Shown: positions 1 to 7,696 of the stretch, piece by piece
Layout of the letters: every line of letters starts with the position of its first letter
Position numbering within the stretch: the first letter of the stretch is position 1
Assembly (NCBI GenBank): GCA_951812755.1
Contig: OX638329.1
Coordinates: 2,713,339-2,777,338 of the forward strand
Origin: an uncultured Latescibacterota bacterium
Lineage (GTDB): Bacteria > Latescibacterota > UBA2968
Length of the DNA: 64,000 nucleotides
Direction of reading: 5' to 3'
Notes under the pieces: model-generated
The model's database searches: none
The model's input: the letters and a program-made list of their open reading frames with translations, nothing else
What the model was told of the DNA's origin: nothing
Translations under genes and position numbers: made by a program

Positions 1-64
1 ATACGCGCTTTCCCGCCGGATTGATTACTTCAATAGCTTCGGAAGTTATGGTATCAATTGCCAT
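1..64 (-). CDS. 5' fragment of an unidentified CDS running off the left edge
   Basis: A minus-strand ATG at 64 is preceded at good distance by GGAGGC (complement of 72-77). The frame stays open to the window edge and encodes about 21 residues beginning MAIDTITSEAIEVINPAGK. It lies 46 bases downstream of the stop of the FG-GAP lipoprotein gene on the same strand, so the two may be cotranscribed. The N-terminus vaguely resembles that of aldehyde dehydrogenases (an 'IEVINPA' stretch), but 21 residues are too few to assign a family. Confidence 0.6.
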   Translation of the reverse strand, partial: MAIDTITSEAIEVINPAGKRV

Positions 65-110
65 GTTATATGCCTCCAAGACAAGGGCTTGGGCTTCTTC
101 AAACGATATT

Positions 111-1502
111 TCACGGGCTGTAATAGTTCCAGGTCATCTTACTGCGGCGGTAGTGGTCTTGCGACCACAAGCGCTGGCGGTCAGAACCCCGATTCTCAGA
201 CTCGTTGAAGTAGATGTGGAGTTGGTTGCCGTGCAAGACGATCAGCTCTTCGCGCCAATCTCCAGCCACATCGCCCACATAGAGCCGGTCGGCCTTTTCC
301 TCAAACCGATGGAGAAAGCGCCCGCTAAGCGGATCGAAGATGCCAATATCTCCAGAGATATGGCGCTCTTTGGCTGCGGCAAGCTGTTTGCGGTCACCAG
401 TCCAATCGATCTTGTGGATGACCTCGATCCCTCTTATGGTCCAGCCCTCGGGTGCTACATCGTCCATCTGGTAATCCGCGATTTTCTTTCCCTGCGCGTC
501 AAAAACAAAAGGCTTCTGATGCTCGTTATAGCGGCTCCGACACCATATCTCCAGGCCCGGTCGCTTTAGGTCAAACTCGCCGACCGCCGCATTCTGGGGT
601 TCTTGACGGCGAAAGTGCGTTTCCCAGAAGAGTTGTTCGTGGTTGTAGAGGAAAATGCGATTGCCGCCCCCTTCTTCTAAGGCGACGATTTCCAGGCCCG
701 GTATATCGGGAAGCACGTCGTAGATGAAGATCGAGTCAATGTGACCTCTTAGGGGAATCCGCAGTAAAATTTTGCCATCGGCAGAGACGACCGTAGCGCC
801 GATCACTTCGTCTTGCCCATCTCTATTCAGATCCGCCAGCCGTGCGCCGTTGTGGGCGCAGGCAACGAAATCGTCGCGTTCCCACAGGGGGACAAAATGT
901 CTGCGCTGGAGATCGGCCAGCGCATAGGCCGCTAGAAAGCGCCCCATGCGGTAACCTTTGGCATTGGTGGCTTGGAGGAGTAAATCGCGATCTCCCGCGC
1001 CGCGGAAATTGGCTACGACCAGGTGCTCCCAGCGTTGAGCGCCTTTGGGGATGGGCGGCTTTGCGGTCCACTGCTCGCGCCCTGTAGTGCCATCAATTAC
1101 GTGGAGCGTGCCATCCTGGGTGAGGAACAGCACTTCGACCTGTTCATCGCCATCGATGTCTGCGGCCTGAACGCCTGGACCGTGATGGCCGGGTAGGCCG
1201 ATGCGCTCTGAGGAGCCGCCTACCCAAAGGTCGGTTTCGAGTACCCAGAGTTTGCGGCCATCGTGGGCATGAGCCGTGAGATAATTGGGAACGGTGACCA
1301 GGTAATCCATGCGTCCATCCCCATTTAGATCGGCGACAATGAGGCCGCCAGCAGTATCCGTAGGGCCGGGAATATCCAATTGGATGACGAATGGATTTAC
1401 GGGGTATTCAGGCCAGTGCGAACGCATGTTCCCAAGGGTGGAACAACTGGTTAGCATCACCAGCGTCAGAAGACTTGGCAATGCCAATGTGATTATTCTC
1501 AT
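111..1502 (-). CDS. FG-GAP/VCBS-repeat lipoprotein
   Basis: A 463-residue exported protein. The N-terminus is a lipoprotein signal peptide: MRI, a hydrophobic stretch, then the lipobox LTSC with Cys near residue 20, so the mature protein is probably membrane-anchored. The body contains repeated Asp-rich calcium-type loops of the FG-GAP kind (DLNGDGRMD, DIDGDEQVEV, DLNRDGQDEV), typical of a beta-propeller. Such proteins bind calcium and often mediate adhesion or polymer binding; no catalytic motif is visible and the substrate is unknown. The gene precedes the truncated CDS at the left edge on the same strand. Assignment as a propeller is firm; its role is inference. Confidence 0.8.
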   Translation of the reverse strand: MRIITLALPSLLTLVMLTSCSTLGNMRSHWPEYPVNPFVIQLDIPGPTDTAGGLIVADLNGDGRMDYLVTVPNYLTAHAHDGRKLWVLETDLWVGGSSERIGLPGHHGPGVQAADIDGDEQVEVLFLTQDGTLHVIDGTTGREQWTAKPPIPKGAQRWEHLVVANFRGAGDRDLLLQATNAKGYRMGRFLAAYALADLQRRHFVPLWERDDFVACAHNGARLADLNRDGQDEVIGATVVSADGKILLRIPLRGHIDSIFIYDVLPDIPGLEIVALEEGGGNRIFLYNHEQLFWETHFRRQEPQNAAVGEFDLKRPGLEIWCRSRYNEHQKPFVFDAQGKKIADYQMDDVAPEGWTIRGIEVIHKIDWTGDRKQLAAAKERHISGDIGIFDPLSGRFLHRFEEKADRLYVGDVAGDWREELIVLHGNQLHIYFNESENRGSDRQRLWSQDHYRRSKMTWNYYSP

Positions 1503-1517
1503 ATGCTTTCTCTTTCA

Positions 1518-1653
1518 CTAGTGCATCGTGGCGTAAATCATGCCCCATATAGACATGAACAGCAAAACCTTCTGGATTGCGGCTAAAACCATGCCGCAAT
1601 GACAATCGCAAGTCAAACTGATATGCACAACTTCTTTTGCCACGATGCACTAG
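1518..1653. mobile_element. 136-bp MITE-like element with 15-bp perfect inverted ends
   Basis: CTAGTGCATCGTGGC at 1518-1532 is repeated as its exact reverse complement at 1639-1653. If the outer TA is read as a target duplication, the inverted repeat is GTGCATCGTGGC flanked by TA on both sides, as for IS630/Tc1-type non-autonomous elements. The interior carries a minus-strand copy of the ATTGCGGC...GCCGCAAT palindromic repeat that recurs near 17.2-19.0 kb. It lies between the FG-GAP gene and the HEPN-partner gene and encodes nothing. The rest of 1503-1764 shows no recognisable feature. Confidence 0.7.
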
Positions 1654-1764
1654 GCCAGTTATGAGACTACGCCGTTTTCATATCTCTTTGAATCTAAATG
1701 AACCGTATCGGGATAAATATTTTGCTCCTGAGGCTCTATGGATAGTGTTACCTTTTTTAATACA

Positions 1765-2160
1765 CTAAACAGCCGCTACACTTTGTGAACGAACCAACAG
1801 AGCATAAGGAATCTCAAATCCCGCTACGGTGGCGTCAGATATCGTTTCTATCTCATTCGGACTTACTCGTCTTGAGGCATTAACGGAACGCACAAATGGA
1901 TCCTGGGTTTTTAGAACCGTGATTCGAATAAGTGGTCGCCAAAAAGATTCATCGCCGTGTTCTCGAACAAGCGTTGTCATTTCCCTGATTGCGTCAGAGC
2001 GAGAAAGCATGTCAAGTTTTTGAGCACTGACGATTAAATGCCAGGGTTGTGCAAAGCCCGGCCCAAAAGTATTAAGCATAAAGAGTGTCACTGGGCCCCA
2101 CTTATCGCTCAGCCTCTGAAGAAGCAGGCGGAGTTGACTTACCAGTATTTCATGATCCAT
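1765..2160 (-). CDS. Hypothetical partner protein of a HEPN-domain gene
   Basis: A 131-residue protein of no family I recognise. It starts with an ATG inside the 3' end of the upstream HEPN gene (22-base overlap), so the two are translationally coupled and probably act together. The centre contains a region rich in Trp, Phe and Leu (FGPGFAQPWHLIVSAQKLD) and a 'FWRPLIRITVLKTQDPF' stretch. The nucleotidyltransferase GS...DxD signature usual in HEPN partners is absent. There is no signal peptide or membrane segment. By position it could be an antitoxin or regulator of the HEPN protein; this is inference from gene order. Confidence 0.6.
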   Translation of the reverse strand: MDHEILVSQLRLLLQRLSDKWGPVTLFMLNTFGPGFAQPWHLIVSAQKLDMLSRSDAIREMTTLVREHGDESFWRPLIRITVLKTQDPFVRSVNASRRVSPNEIETISDATVAGFEIPYALLVRSQSVAAV

Positions 2161-2558
2161 TGTAAGACCCCATCTGTTTGATCTCTGATTGCATCCAACA
2201 TATCAATAGCATCCTGCTGAGAATAGGTGCCTGTTGCTGCGTATCGCCACAGAGGATTCCACGGAACCGCTGTTGACCAGTTATTGAACAATATTTGATT
2301 ACTGGAATCCAGTTCTGGTTTAAGACCTGCGAGGAGTAGCAGTTGATCAAGGTCGTGAACAGCATAGACAGGCTTTAATTTCCCTTGATCCGGGTACTCG
2401 TTCAACCCCAATACCCTACAGATTCTGGCCTTCAAAGCGAGTTCCACTGCATATCCTGCAAGATAGACACTACCATTATACTGGCCTGCATTGTACAGCG
2501 TCTCTGCCTCCTGTAATCGGAGAGAGGCCAATGCTTTCAATTCATCCTGTGTCGGCAC
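2139..2558 (-). CDS. HEPN-domain protein
   Basis: A 139-residue helical protein with the pattern of HEPN domains: an N-terminal helix (LRLQEAETLYNAGQYNGSV), a conserved second helix (YLAGYAVELALKARI) and a later AVHDLDQLLLLAG segment. HEPN proteins are often RNases or dormancy toxins, or dimerisation modules paired with a small partner. The classical R-x4-6-H catalytic signature is not obvious, so RNase activity is uncertain. The start is GTG at 2558 with a GGGG-containing site upstream. It begins 15 bases after the stop of the sulfatase-like gene and overlaps the following unknown gene by 22 bases, suggesting one minus-strand transcript. Confidence 0.75.
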   Translation of the reverse strand: MPTQDELKALASLRLQEAETLYNAGQYNGSVYLAGYAVELALKARICRVLGLNEYPDQGKLKPVYAVHDLDQLLLLAGLKPELDSSNQILFNNWSTAVPWNPLWRYAATGTYSQQDAIDMLDAIRDQTDGVLQWIMKYW

Positions 2559-2573
2559 TTTGCCCCTTTTATT

Positions 2574-3998
2574 TTAGTCGTCTTTCGCCTTTTCTTCAAC
2601 AGTCCCTTCCACCTTCTTATTCCCCGCCTGCAACCGCGCGGCCTGGCTGGCAGAGCCGATGTGCATGTTGTTGTATGCATCTTCTGAGGATTTGAAGGGG
2701 CCGTCGTAATTCTTGCGGCCGTGCCAGTTCAGGTTCGTGTACATGGGATTGGTATGGCCCACTTCTTTTTCGCGTTTGGCAATATAGGCTTCCATTCGCC
2801 CGCGCAATAGGGCGACCATTTCGGGTTCCTGGTCCGCAAGATTCGTGGTCTCACCCGGGTCCTGAATCAGATTGTAAAGCTCTACTTCGGGCTTAAAATG
2901 GAAATCGGGTTCCAATGCCACGATTAGCTTCCACTCGGGTGTGCGCCAGCCGTGTTTTCGCATCCAGGTACACTCGGTAATATAAAATTCCGATTCGTGC
3001 GTGTGGCTTTTTCCCTCAACCATTGGAATCAAGCTGCGTCCGTCAAATGCGATGTCTGTTTCTATATCCAGAAGTTCCAGAATCGTGGGCGTGAGATCTT
3101 TGTGCTGGTTGTAACCTTTCACGCGCACGCCTTTGGGCAACCGTCCGGGCAGGCGCATTGCGAGGGGTACTTTTAATGTACACTCGTATATGCCGTGGTG
3201 ATCAAAATAGCAATCGTGCTCGTCCAGGGTCTCGCCGTGGTCGCCATTGATTACGATTAGGGTATTATCACTCAGGCCCAGTTCATCAACACGGGAGAGC
3301 AGGCGCTGGATACACGCATCCATATAGGCGATTTCGCCGTCGTATTGCGCCACCACAAAATCGGCGTCGGTAATGCCCGGCGGCATCCAGCTCAAATGGA
3401 AATCTCGAAATGGCTTGAATGCTTTTACGGGTTCCATGCTGGTTTTGGACGGGTCGCATGGGTCTTTGCTGTAGAACATTGAATCGTATGGTGGCGGTGG
3501 CAAATAGGGCGCGTGCGGGTCCATGTGTCGCAAAAATAAGAAAAACGGTTTGTCGCCCGCGGCCAGGCGTTCCAGTTCGGGCAATGTCACTTCATTGAGC
3601 AACTCGGCTTTGTGCAGAGGACGTTCGTCCCAACTTCCCCACGCTCTAAAGTTCACATATTCATCAAATCCGCGAGAACTCGGATTTCCCGTAAAGCCCA
3701 CACACACGGTCTCATAGCCTTCTCCGCGCAAAATTTCGGGCAAGGTCGTGACATCTTCTGTCAATCCGCCGCGGTGGCGCAGTGCCACGACATCGGTGGA
3801 AAAACAATCCATGCCCGTGAGCATTGACGCATAAGCCGGTGTGGTGGGGATATGCGCGCTAAACGTGTTTTCGAACAAGACGCCCTGTGTGGCAAATTTG
3901 TCGATATGCGGCGTCGTGAGCCGATCATAACCATAGCAACTCATGTGATCCGACCACAAACTATCAATTCCAAATAAAATTACATTCTGTTTTGCCAT
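2574..3998 (-). CDS. Sulfatase/alkaline-phosphatase-superfamily hydrolase with Thr at the nucleophile position
   Basis: A 474-residue soluble hydrolase of the sulfatase fold. Visible landmarks are the metal-binding N-terminal FGIDSLWSDH (Asp12), the nucleophile loop ending in LTG (residues 60-62) and the NGDHGETLDEH segment near residue 250. Classical sulfatases have [C/S]-x-P-x-R; here the loop is T52-T-P-A-Y, with Thr at the formylglycine position and Tyr where Arg is expected. It may therefore be a phosphatase or phosphodiesterase rather than a sulfatase. I chose ATG at 3998 because GGAG sits just upstream; an in-frame TTG four codons earlier lies over that site. It follows the TIM-barrel isomerase gene by 12 bases, so the pair forms an operon. 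Confidence 0.85.
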   Translation of the reverse strand: MAKQNVILFGIDSLWSDHMSCYGYDRLTTPHIDKFATQGVLFENTFSAHIPTTPAYASMLTGMDCFSTDVVALRHRGGLTEDVTTLPEILRGEGYETVCVGFTGNPSSRGFDEYVNFRAWGSWDERPLHKAELLNEVTLPELERLAAGDKPFFLFLRHMDPHAPYLPPPPYDSMFYSKDPCDPSKTSMEPVKAFKPFRDFHLSWMPPGITDADFVVAQYDGEIAYMDACIQRLLSRVDELGLSDNTLIVINGDHGETLDEHDCYFDHHGIYECTLKVPLAMRLPGRLPKGVRVKGYNQHKDLTPTILELLDIETDIAFDGRSLIPMVEGKSHTHESEFYITECTWMRKHGWRTPEWKLIVALEPDFHFKPEVELYNLIQDPGETTNLADQEPEMVALLRGRMEAYIAKREKEVGHTNPMYTNLNWHGRKNYDGPFKSSEDAYNNMHIGSASQAARLQAGNKKVEGTVEEKAKDD

Positions 3999-4010
3999 GT
4001 TATTCTCCAA

Positions 4011-4829
4011 TTAAAAATTTGCGACAATTTTTTTGAACCCATCGCCATAAGCTTTCAAGGTTTCATCTGAATCGTGATCGCTTCCTGGCTTGTGGATTAC
4101 TTCCACGGAAAAGAAACCGTCAAATCCGGCATCGTGTAATAATTTTAGGGGCGTGACATAGTCCAGGTCGCCTTCGCCTAGAGCGACGGTGGTAATTTTT
4201 CCATTTTCGGTGTCATAACGCCCGTCGTGTGCGTGCAGGTGTTTGGTCATCGCACCAATCGTCTGCATGGTTTCTTCGGGGCGTTCCATGTGGCGCTGCG
4301 GGTGCATCAGGTCCCACAAGATACCCAGATTGGGATGATTCACTTTTTCTACCACTGCGCGCACTTGCGTCGAGACACACCACTCGTCGTGCGTTTCCAT
4401 CATGACAATGACGTCGCGTTCGGCTGCGTGATCCATTACGCGCTTGTATGCCTCAGCCGTTCGGTTCACCATCCAGAATATTTCGCCTTTACCGCGCGCG
4501 CCGCCAAATGTGCGGATCAATCCGGCACCCAGATCAGCCGCGAGATCTATTGCAGCGTTGGCCTCGGCGATGGATTTATCCAATGTTGCGGGGTCTTCTG
4601 CAGCAAATTTTGCCCCGGTCGCTACGCAGGATATTTTCAATCCGGCATCTTCCATTTTCACCCGCGCTGCATCTCGCGCCGCCGCAGGCATGTCCAGTTC
4701 AAAACCCGAGGCGTGTCCCCATCCCGCGCGAGGCTCCAATCCTTCGAATCCATGGCGCTGCATCCCATCGATAATCTGCTCAATAGACCAATCCGGGCAC
4801 ACACTCGTCATTGTTCCCAGCCGAATCAT
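4011..4829 (-). CDS. Sugar phosphate isomerase/epimerase-like TIM barrel
   Basis: A 272-residue cytoplasmic protein of the AP-endonuclease-2/xylose-isomerase-like TIM-barrel family. Family hallmarks include MIRLGTMTSVCPDWS at the start, VMMETHDEWC (metal-binding Glu and His), NLGILWDLMHPQ, KHLHAHDGRYD and GFFSVEVIH near the C-terminus. Such enzymes isomerise or epimerise sugars and inositols using a divalent metal. AGGAAAGGAGCGAGTA precedes the ATG. It is the first gene of a minus-strand unit continuing into the sulfatase-like hydrolase, which suggests the two process related substituted sugars. The substrate cannot be read from sequence. Confidence 0.85.
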   Translation of the reverse strand: MIRLGTMTSVCPDWSIEQIIDGMQRHGFEGLEPRAGWGHASGFELDMPAAARDAARVKMEDAGLKISCVATGAKFAAEDPATLDKSIAEANAAIDLAADLGAGLIRTFGGARGKGEIFWMVNRTAEAYKRVMDHAAERDVIVMMETHDEWCVSTQVRAVVEKVNHPNLGILWDLMHPQRHMERPEETMQTIGAMTKHLHAHDGRYDTENGKITTVALGEGDLDYVTPLKLLHDAGFDGFFSVEVIHKPGSDHDSDETLKAYGDGFKKIVANF

Positions 4830-5350
4830 TACTCGCTCCTTTCCTATTCCAGTGTTGTTCTCGAAATATCGGTGCTTAACCTAATGCCATACTTCCGCTC
4901 TCGCAAGCGGAAAAGGAATCAACTGAACAGGTTTTTCCTTTCGGAATAATGAACGCAATAGCTAAAGTATTTTGAATGGTTGAGTTGGGTGACTGTAATA
5001 ATAGGTCAGTTTTTTTTATTCGATGGAACGCGCGAGGCCATTTTCTGATCTAAGGATACAAGACCGGGGATCGTTTCTGCATGGATGTGGGGTGTCGCTG
5101 TACAGATATAGCCACATTCCAGGGTGTAGCGGAGCGAGTAGTATCGGTCTTTTTATATGTACAAACTATAAAAATTTTAACAATTTATTACAATTTTCAC
5201 GGGAACGAAGTGACCTGCGGATTGTTTAAAATACTGTAGCCGCAAAGTGCGGCAGGTTGATGGTGCTGATCGGATTTTGGTTCCGGCCGGACAAAATGAG
5301 ATCGGTGCTTGAGAGCGGTTCATAGAAGTTCAACAGTGAGGAGCAAGGCC
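4830..5350. other. Divergent intergenic region with hairpins and a candidate ECF-type promoter
   Basis: No gene is supported here. TTCCGCT...AGCGGAA forms a 7-bp hairpin at 4893-4912. GCCGCA-AAG-TGCGGC forms a tight hairpin at 5239-5253, in the leader of the repeat-protein gene. GGAAC at 5202-5206, followed about 17 bases later by GTTTA, resembles a -35/-10 pair of ECF sigma factors; an ECF gene lies downstream at 7697. Surrounding sequence (5140-5200) is AT-rich. Promoter identity is a guess from pattern. Confidence 0.35.
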
Positions 5351-6355
5351 ATGAAAAAGTGGATGACCTATAGTGTTGCGTTGGCACTGACATGTGCCCT
5401 GTGGGGCGGTCAGGACGCGCAGGCGGCAGGACCTGTATTTGTGGATGAAAATGCCGATGGCATTGATGATAATGTGCGAATATCGTATCATCGCGGGCGC
5501 AAAGGTGTTTTGGGACAACGCGGCACGTCTTCGCAGTTGACCAAAGAGCAACGCGCGGAATTGAAAACTCTGGTTGACGGATTAAAAGAATCGGATACGT
5601 CTAAGGAAGATATTCGCGCAGCAGTGAAGGCCAAGCTGGAAGAATGGGGTATTGAATTCCCTGAACGCCCAGCTATTTCGTCCGGGTTGGCAAAGTTGCT
5701 TACTGAGGATCAGAAGACTGAATTGACGACGTTGATTGATGGCTTGAAAGAGTCGGACACGTCGAGGGAAGATATTCGGACGGCGGTGGCTGCGAAATTG
5801 GAAGAGTGGGGTGTTGAACGTCCTGAGCGAGGCCTGGACGCGCTGTTGACCGAGGAGCAGGAAATTGGGCTCAGGGTTCTGATTGAGTGGTTAAGAGCAG
5901 AGGACAAATCCAAAGAAGAAATTCGTGCTGCTGTGAATGACCAGCTTGAAGAATGGGGTATTGAACGCCCCGAGCGAGGTCTGGCAGCCGTGTTGACCGA
6001 TGAGCAGGAGACAGAGCTTAAGACGTTGATTGACGGCTTGAAAGCGTCGGATACGTCTAAGGAGGATATTCGTGCGGCAGTGGATGCTAAGTTGGAAGAG
6101 TGGGGTGTTGAACGTCCTGAGCGTGGTTTGGTAGCCTTGTTGACCGATGAGCAGGAAGCCGCGCTCAAGACGTTGATTGACGGCTTGAAAGAGTTGGATA
6201 TATCCAGGCGAGTCATTCGGGCGGCGGTGGATGAGAAATTGGAGGAATGGGGTGTTGAACGTCCCGATCGCTCGCGAGGAGGGAAGCGTGGGGATGGTCG
6301 GCGAGGTGGGCACCGCGGCAGAGGGCATAAAACACCATCCACAAGCTCGGGATAA
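5351..6355 (+). CDS. Secreted protein with five 49-residue helical repeats
   Basis: A 334-residue exported protein. A signal peptide (MKKWMTYSVALALTCALWG...AQA) is followed by a short acidic segment (DENADGIDDN, calcium-loop-like). Five near-identical helical repeats then start at nucleotides 5537, 5699, 5846, 5993 and 6140. Each runs from LT-x-E/D-Q through a helix to D-I-R-A-A-V and LEEWG-[IV]-E-R-PER; units 2-4 are exactly 147 bases. The C-terminus is basic and Gly/Arg-rich. The LT-x-E-Q opening recalls Spy/CpxP-like periplasmic proteins, but I cannot assign a family. ATG 5351 is preferred over an earlier in-frame codon at 5309 because GAGGAG (5338-5343) precedes it and the signal peptide starts there. 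Confidence 0.8.
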   Translation: MKKWMTYSVALALTCALWGGQDAQAAGPVFVDENADGIDDNVRISYHRGRKGVLGQRGTSSQLTKEQRAELKTLVDGLKESDTSKEDIRAAVKAKLEEWGIEFPERPAISSGLAKLLTEDQKTELTTLIDGLKESDTSREDIRTAVAAKLEEWGVERPERGLDALLTEEQEIGLRVLIEWLRAEDKSKEEIRAAVNDQLEEWGIERPERGLAAVLTDEQETELKTLIDGLKASDTSKEDIRAAVDAKLEEWGVERPERGLVALLTDEQEAALKTLIDGLKELDISRRVIRAAVDEKLEEWGVERPDRSRGGKRGDGRRGGHRGRGHKTPSTSSG

Positions 6356-6415
6356 TTTATCGGTTCCTGGTGGAAGGGTATTTGCCCTTCCACATTTGAT
6401 AAACCATCGCTATAA

Positions 6416-6596
6416 CTGACGTTACGCATCTGCACAATATAATGTGCCTGTCATTCTGAGCGAAGCGCAGCGAAGTCGAAGGAGCGGGGTACAACTGCGT
6501 AGCAGTTCATCTCCTACTAACACAGGTAGAAAAGATGCTTCGGCTCCGTTCCACTCCACTCAGCATGACAAAAACGCCAGACCTGCGTAACATCAG
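6416..6596. mobile_element. 181-bp non-autonomous element, copy 1, with 7-bp target duplication
   Basis: CTGACGTTACGCA at 6416-6428 and TGCGTAACATCAG at 6584-6596 are inverted with one mismatch. The direct repeat GCTATAA flanks the element exactly (6409-6415 and 6597-6603), the mark of transposition. The interior is a GTCATTCTGAGCGAAGC-type sequence and its near complement, giving long-stem potential, with no reading frame. A second copy is at 15640-15792 and a truncated inverted one at 21505. The right duplication supplies bases just before the ribosome binding site of the next gene. Confidence 0.85.
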
Positions 6597-6615
6597 GCTA
6601 TAAAAAGGAATGCGT

Positions 6616-7683
6616 ATGAAACGATTATCAATCTTTGTTTGTGTATTGTTCCTGGGGCTGGGAACAGCAGATGCAGATGTGCTTACTGACGTGACTGTGG
6701 GAACGATTTACGATACCAATGTGGATGGGGTCTATGATGGGGCGAGTGCTTTTGTGACGCAACTTTCCGCTTCTGTGATGCGCCCTGTGGAGATGGACGC
6801 TTCATATCTGCGGTTCTTTTTTTCGGGCGATGGGTTTTTATTTGGTCACAATGGCGACCGAACATTTGCGACCAATCGATTGGGCGTGGATTTTGTACGG
6901 GATCTGAACAGTGGTGAGCGCGATAGGGTATTTGCGGGTTTTGCGCTTGCTGCGCGCGCAAATCGCTCCATTTACGATGTGTATGATTACACCGGGCTGA
7001 CGGGATACGTGCAGGGCAAATGGTATAGCGCTGAGAATACAATGAAGCGGGTGGGGTATCAGCTCAACTGGCGGTCGTATCCAAATTTGAATGTGTCGCG
7101 TTATGTGGATCATTACGCATTTTTTCAGATTAACCAGTTTTTGCCCTCGCGTACGACATTGAGGGGTGATCTGGGATTGGGCTATAAGTTGCGCGAGGGG
7201 GCAGAAGGGCAGGTGGTTTTGGGTTTGCAGGTGGCGCAATCTCTGACAGATAATACGGGCTTGCGGGTGCGCTACCAGCGGCGCATCAATTTGCGGGCTG
7301 CGAATGATACGCCCACGCGATTCAATGCACTCATTTACGGCGATGACGATATCTTAAAGGATCGCTACGATTATAGCGGCGATCAAATAACTGCACGGCT
7401 GACCCAGCAATTGCCCTTGCAGGTTCGGATTATTCTGGAAGGTGGATACGAAAAGCAGTCTTATAAAGACGACTTGGCGCGAGATGTCAGTGGCGCGATT
7501 TTGTTAGGGGGCGCGTTGCGTCGGGATGAGTATTCGTTTTTTGATGCGTTTTTGGAGTTGCCCCTAACGCAGCGCGTGACAACGGAGTTTGGATATGGTA
7601 TTTCGCGCAATTTCTCAAATGATGAATTTTATAACTACGACAGGCGACAAAGTGTATCTTTTAATTTGATTGTTGAATTTTAG
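6616..7683 (+). CDS. Outer-membrane beta-barrel protein
   Basis: A 355-residue protein with a signal peptide (MKRLSIFVCVLFLGLGTADA) and a body of alternating aromatic/polar strands. It is rich in Tyr, Arg and Gly and ends in FNLIVEF, with the terminal Phe typical of barrel proteins inserted by BamA. Length and pattern fit a DUF560-like or porin-like barrel; no specific family is evident. I place the start at ATG 6616, six bases after AAGGA; the in-frame ATG at 6610 touches that site. It is 13 bases upstream of the ECF sigma gene, so they probably share a transcript, with the 181-bp element just upstream possibly modifying expression. Confidence 0.75.
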   Translation: MKRLSIFVCVLFLGLGTADADVLTDVTVGTIYDTNVDGVYDGASAFVTQLSASVMRPVEMDASYLRFFFSGDGFLFGHNGDRTFATNRLGVDFVRDLNSGERDRVFAGFALAARANRSIYDVYDYTGLTGYVQGKWYSAENTMKRVGYQLNWRSYPNLNVSRYVDHYAFFQINQFLPSRTTLRGDLGLGYKLREGAEGQVVLGLQVAQSLTDNTGLRVRYQRRINLRAANDTPTRFNALIYGDDDILKDRYDYSGDQITARLTQQLPLQVRIILEGGYEKQSYKDDLARDVSGAILLGGALRRDEYSFFDAFLELPLTQRVTTEFGYGISRNFSNDEFYNYDRRQSVSFNLIVEF

Positions 7684-7696
7684 GCGGAGATTTTCT

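Noticed and set aside
21-569. 182-residue plus-strand reading frame at the left edge
   Set aside because: It is antisense to the FG-GAP lipoprotein and the truncated CDS, both with better support.
5537-6283. Possible CRISPR array from regular 147-base units
   Set aside because: Units are coding, similar along their full length and lack spacers; no cas genes are near.
5710-6435. 241-residue minus-strand reading frame opposite the repeat protein
   Set aside because: It is the complement of an intact repeat gene with signal peptide and ribosome site; its repeats mirror that coding repeat.
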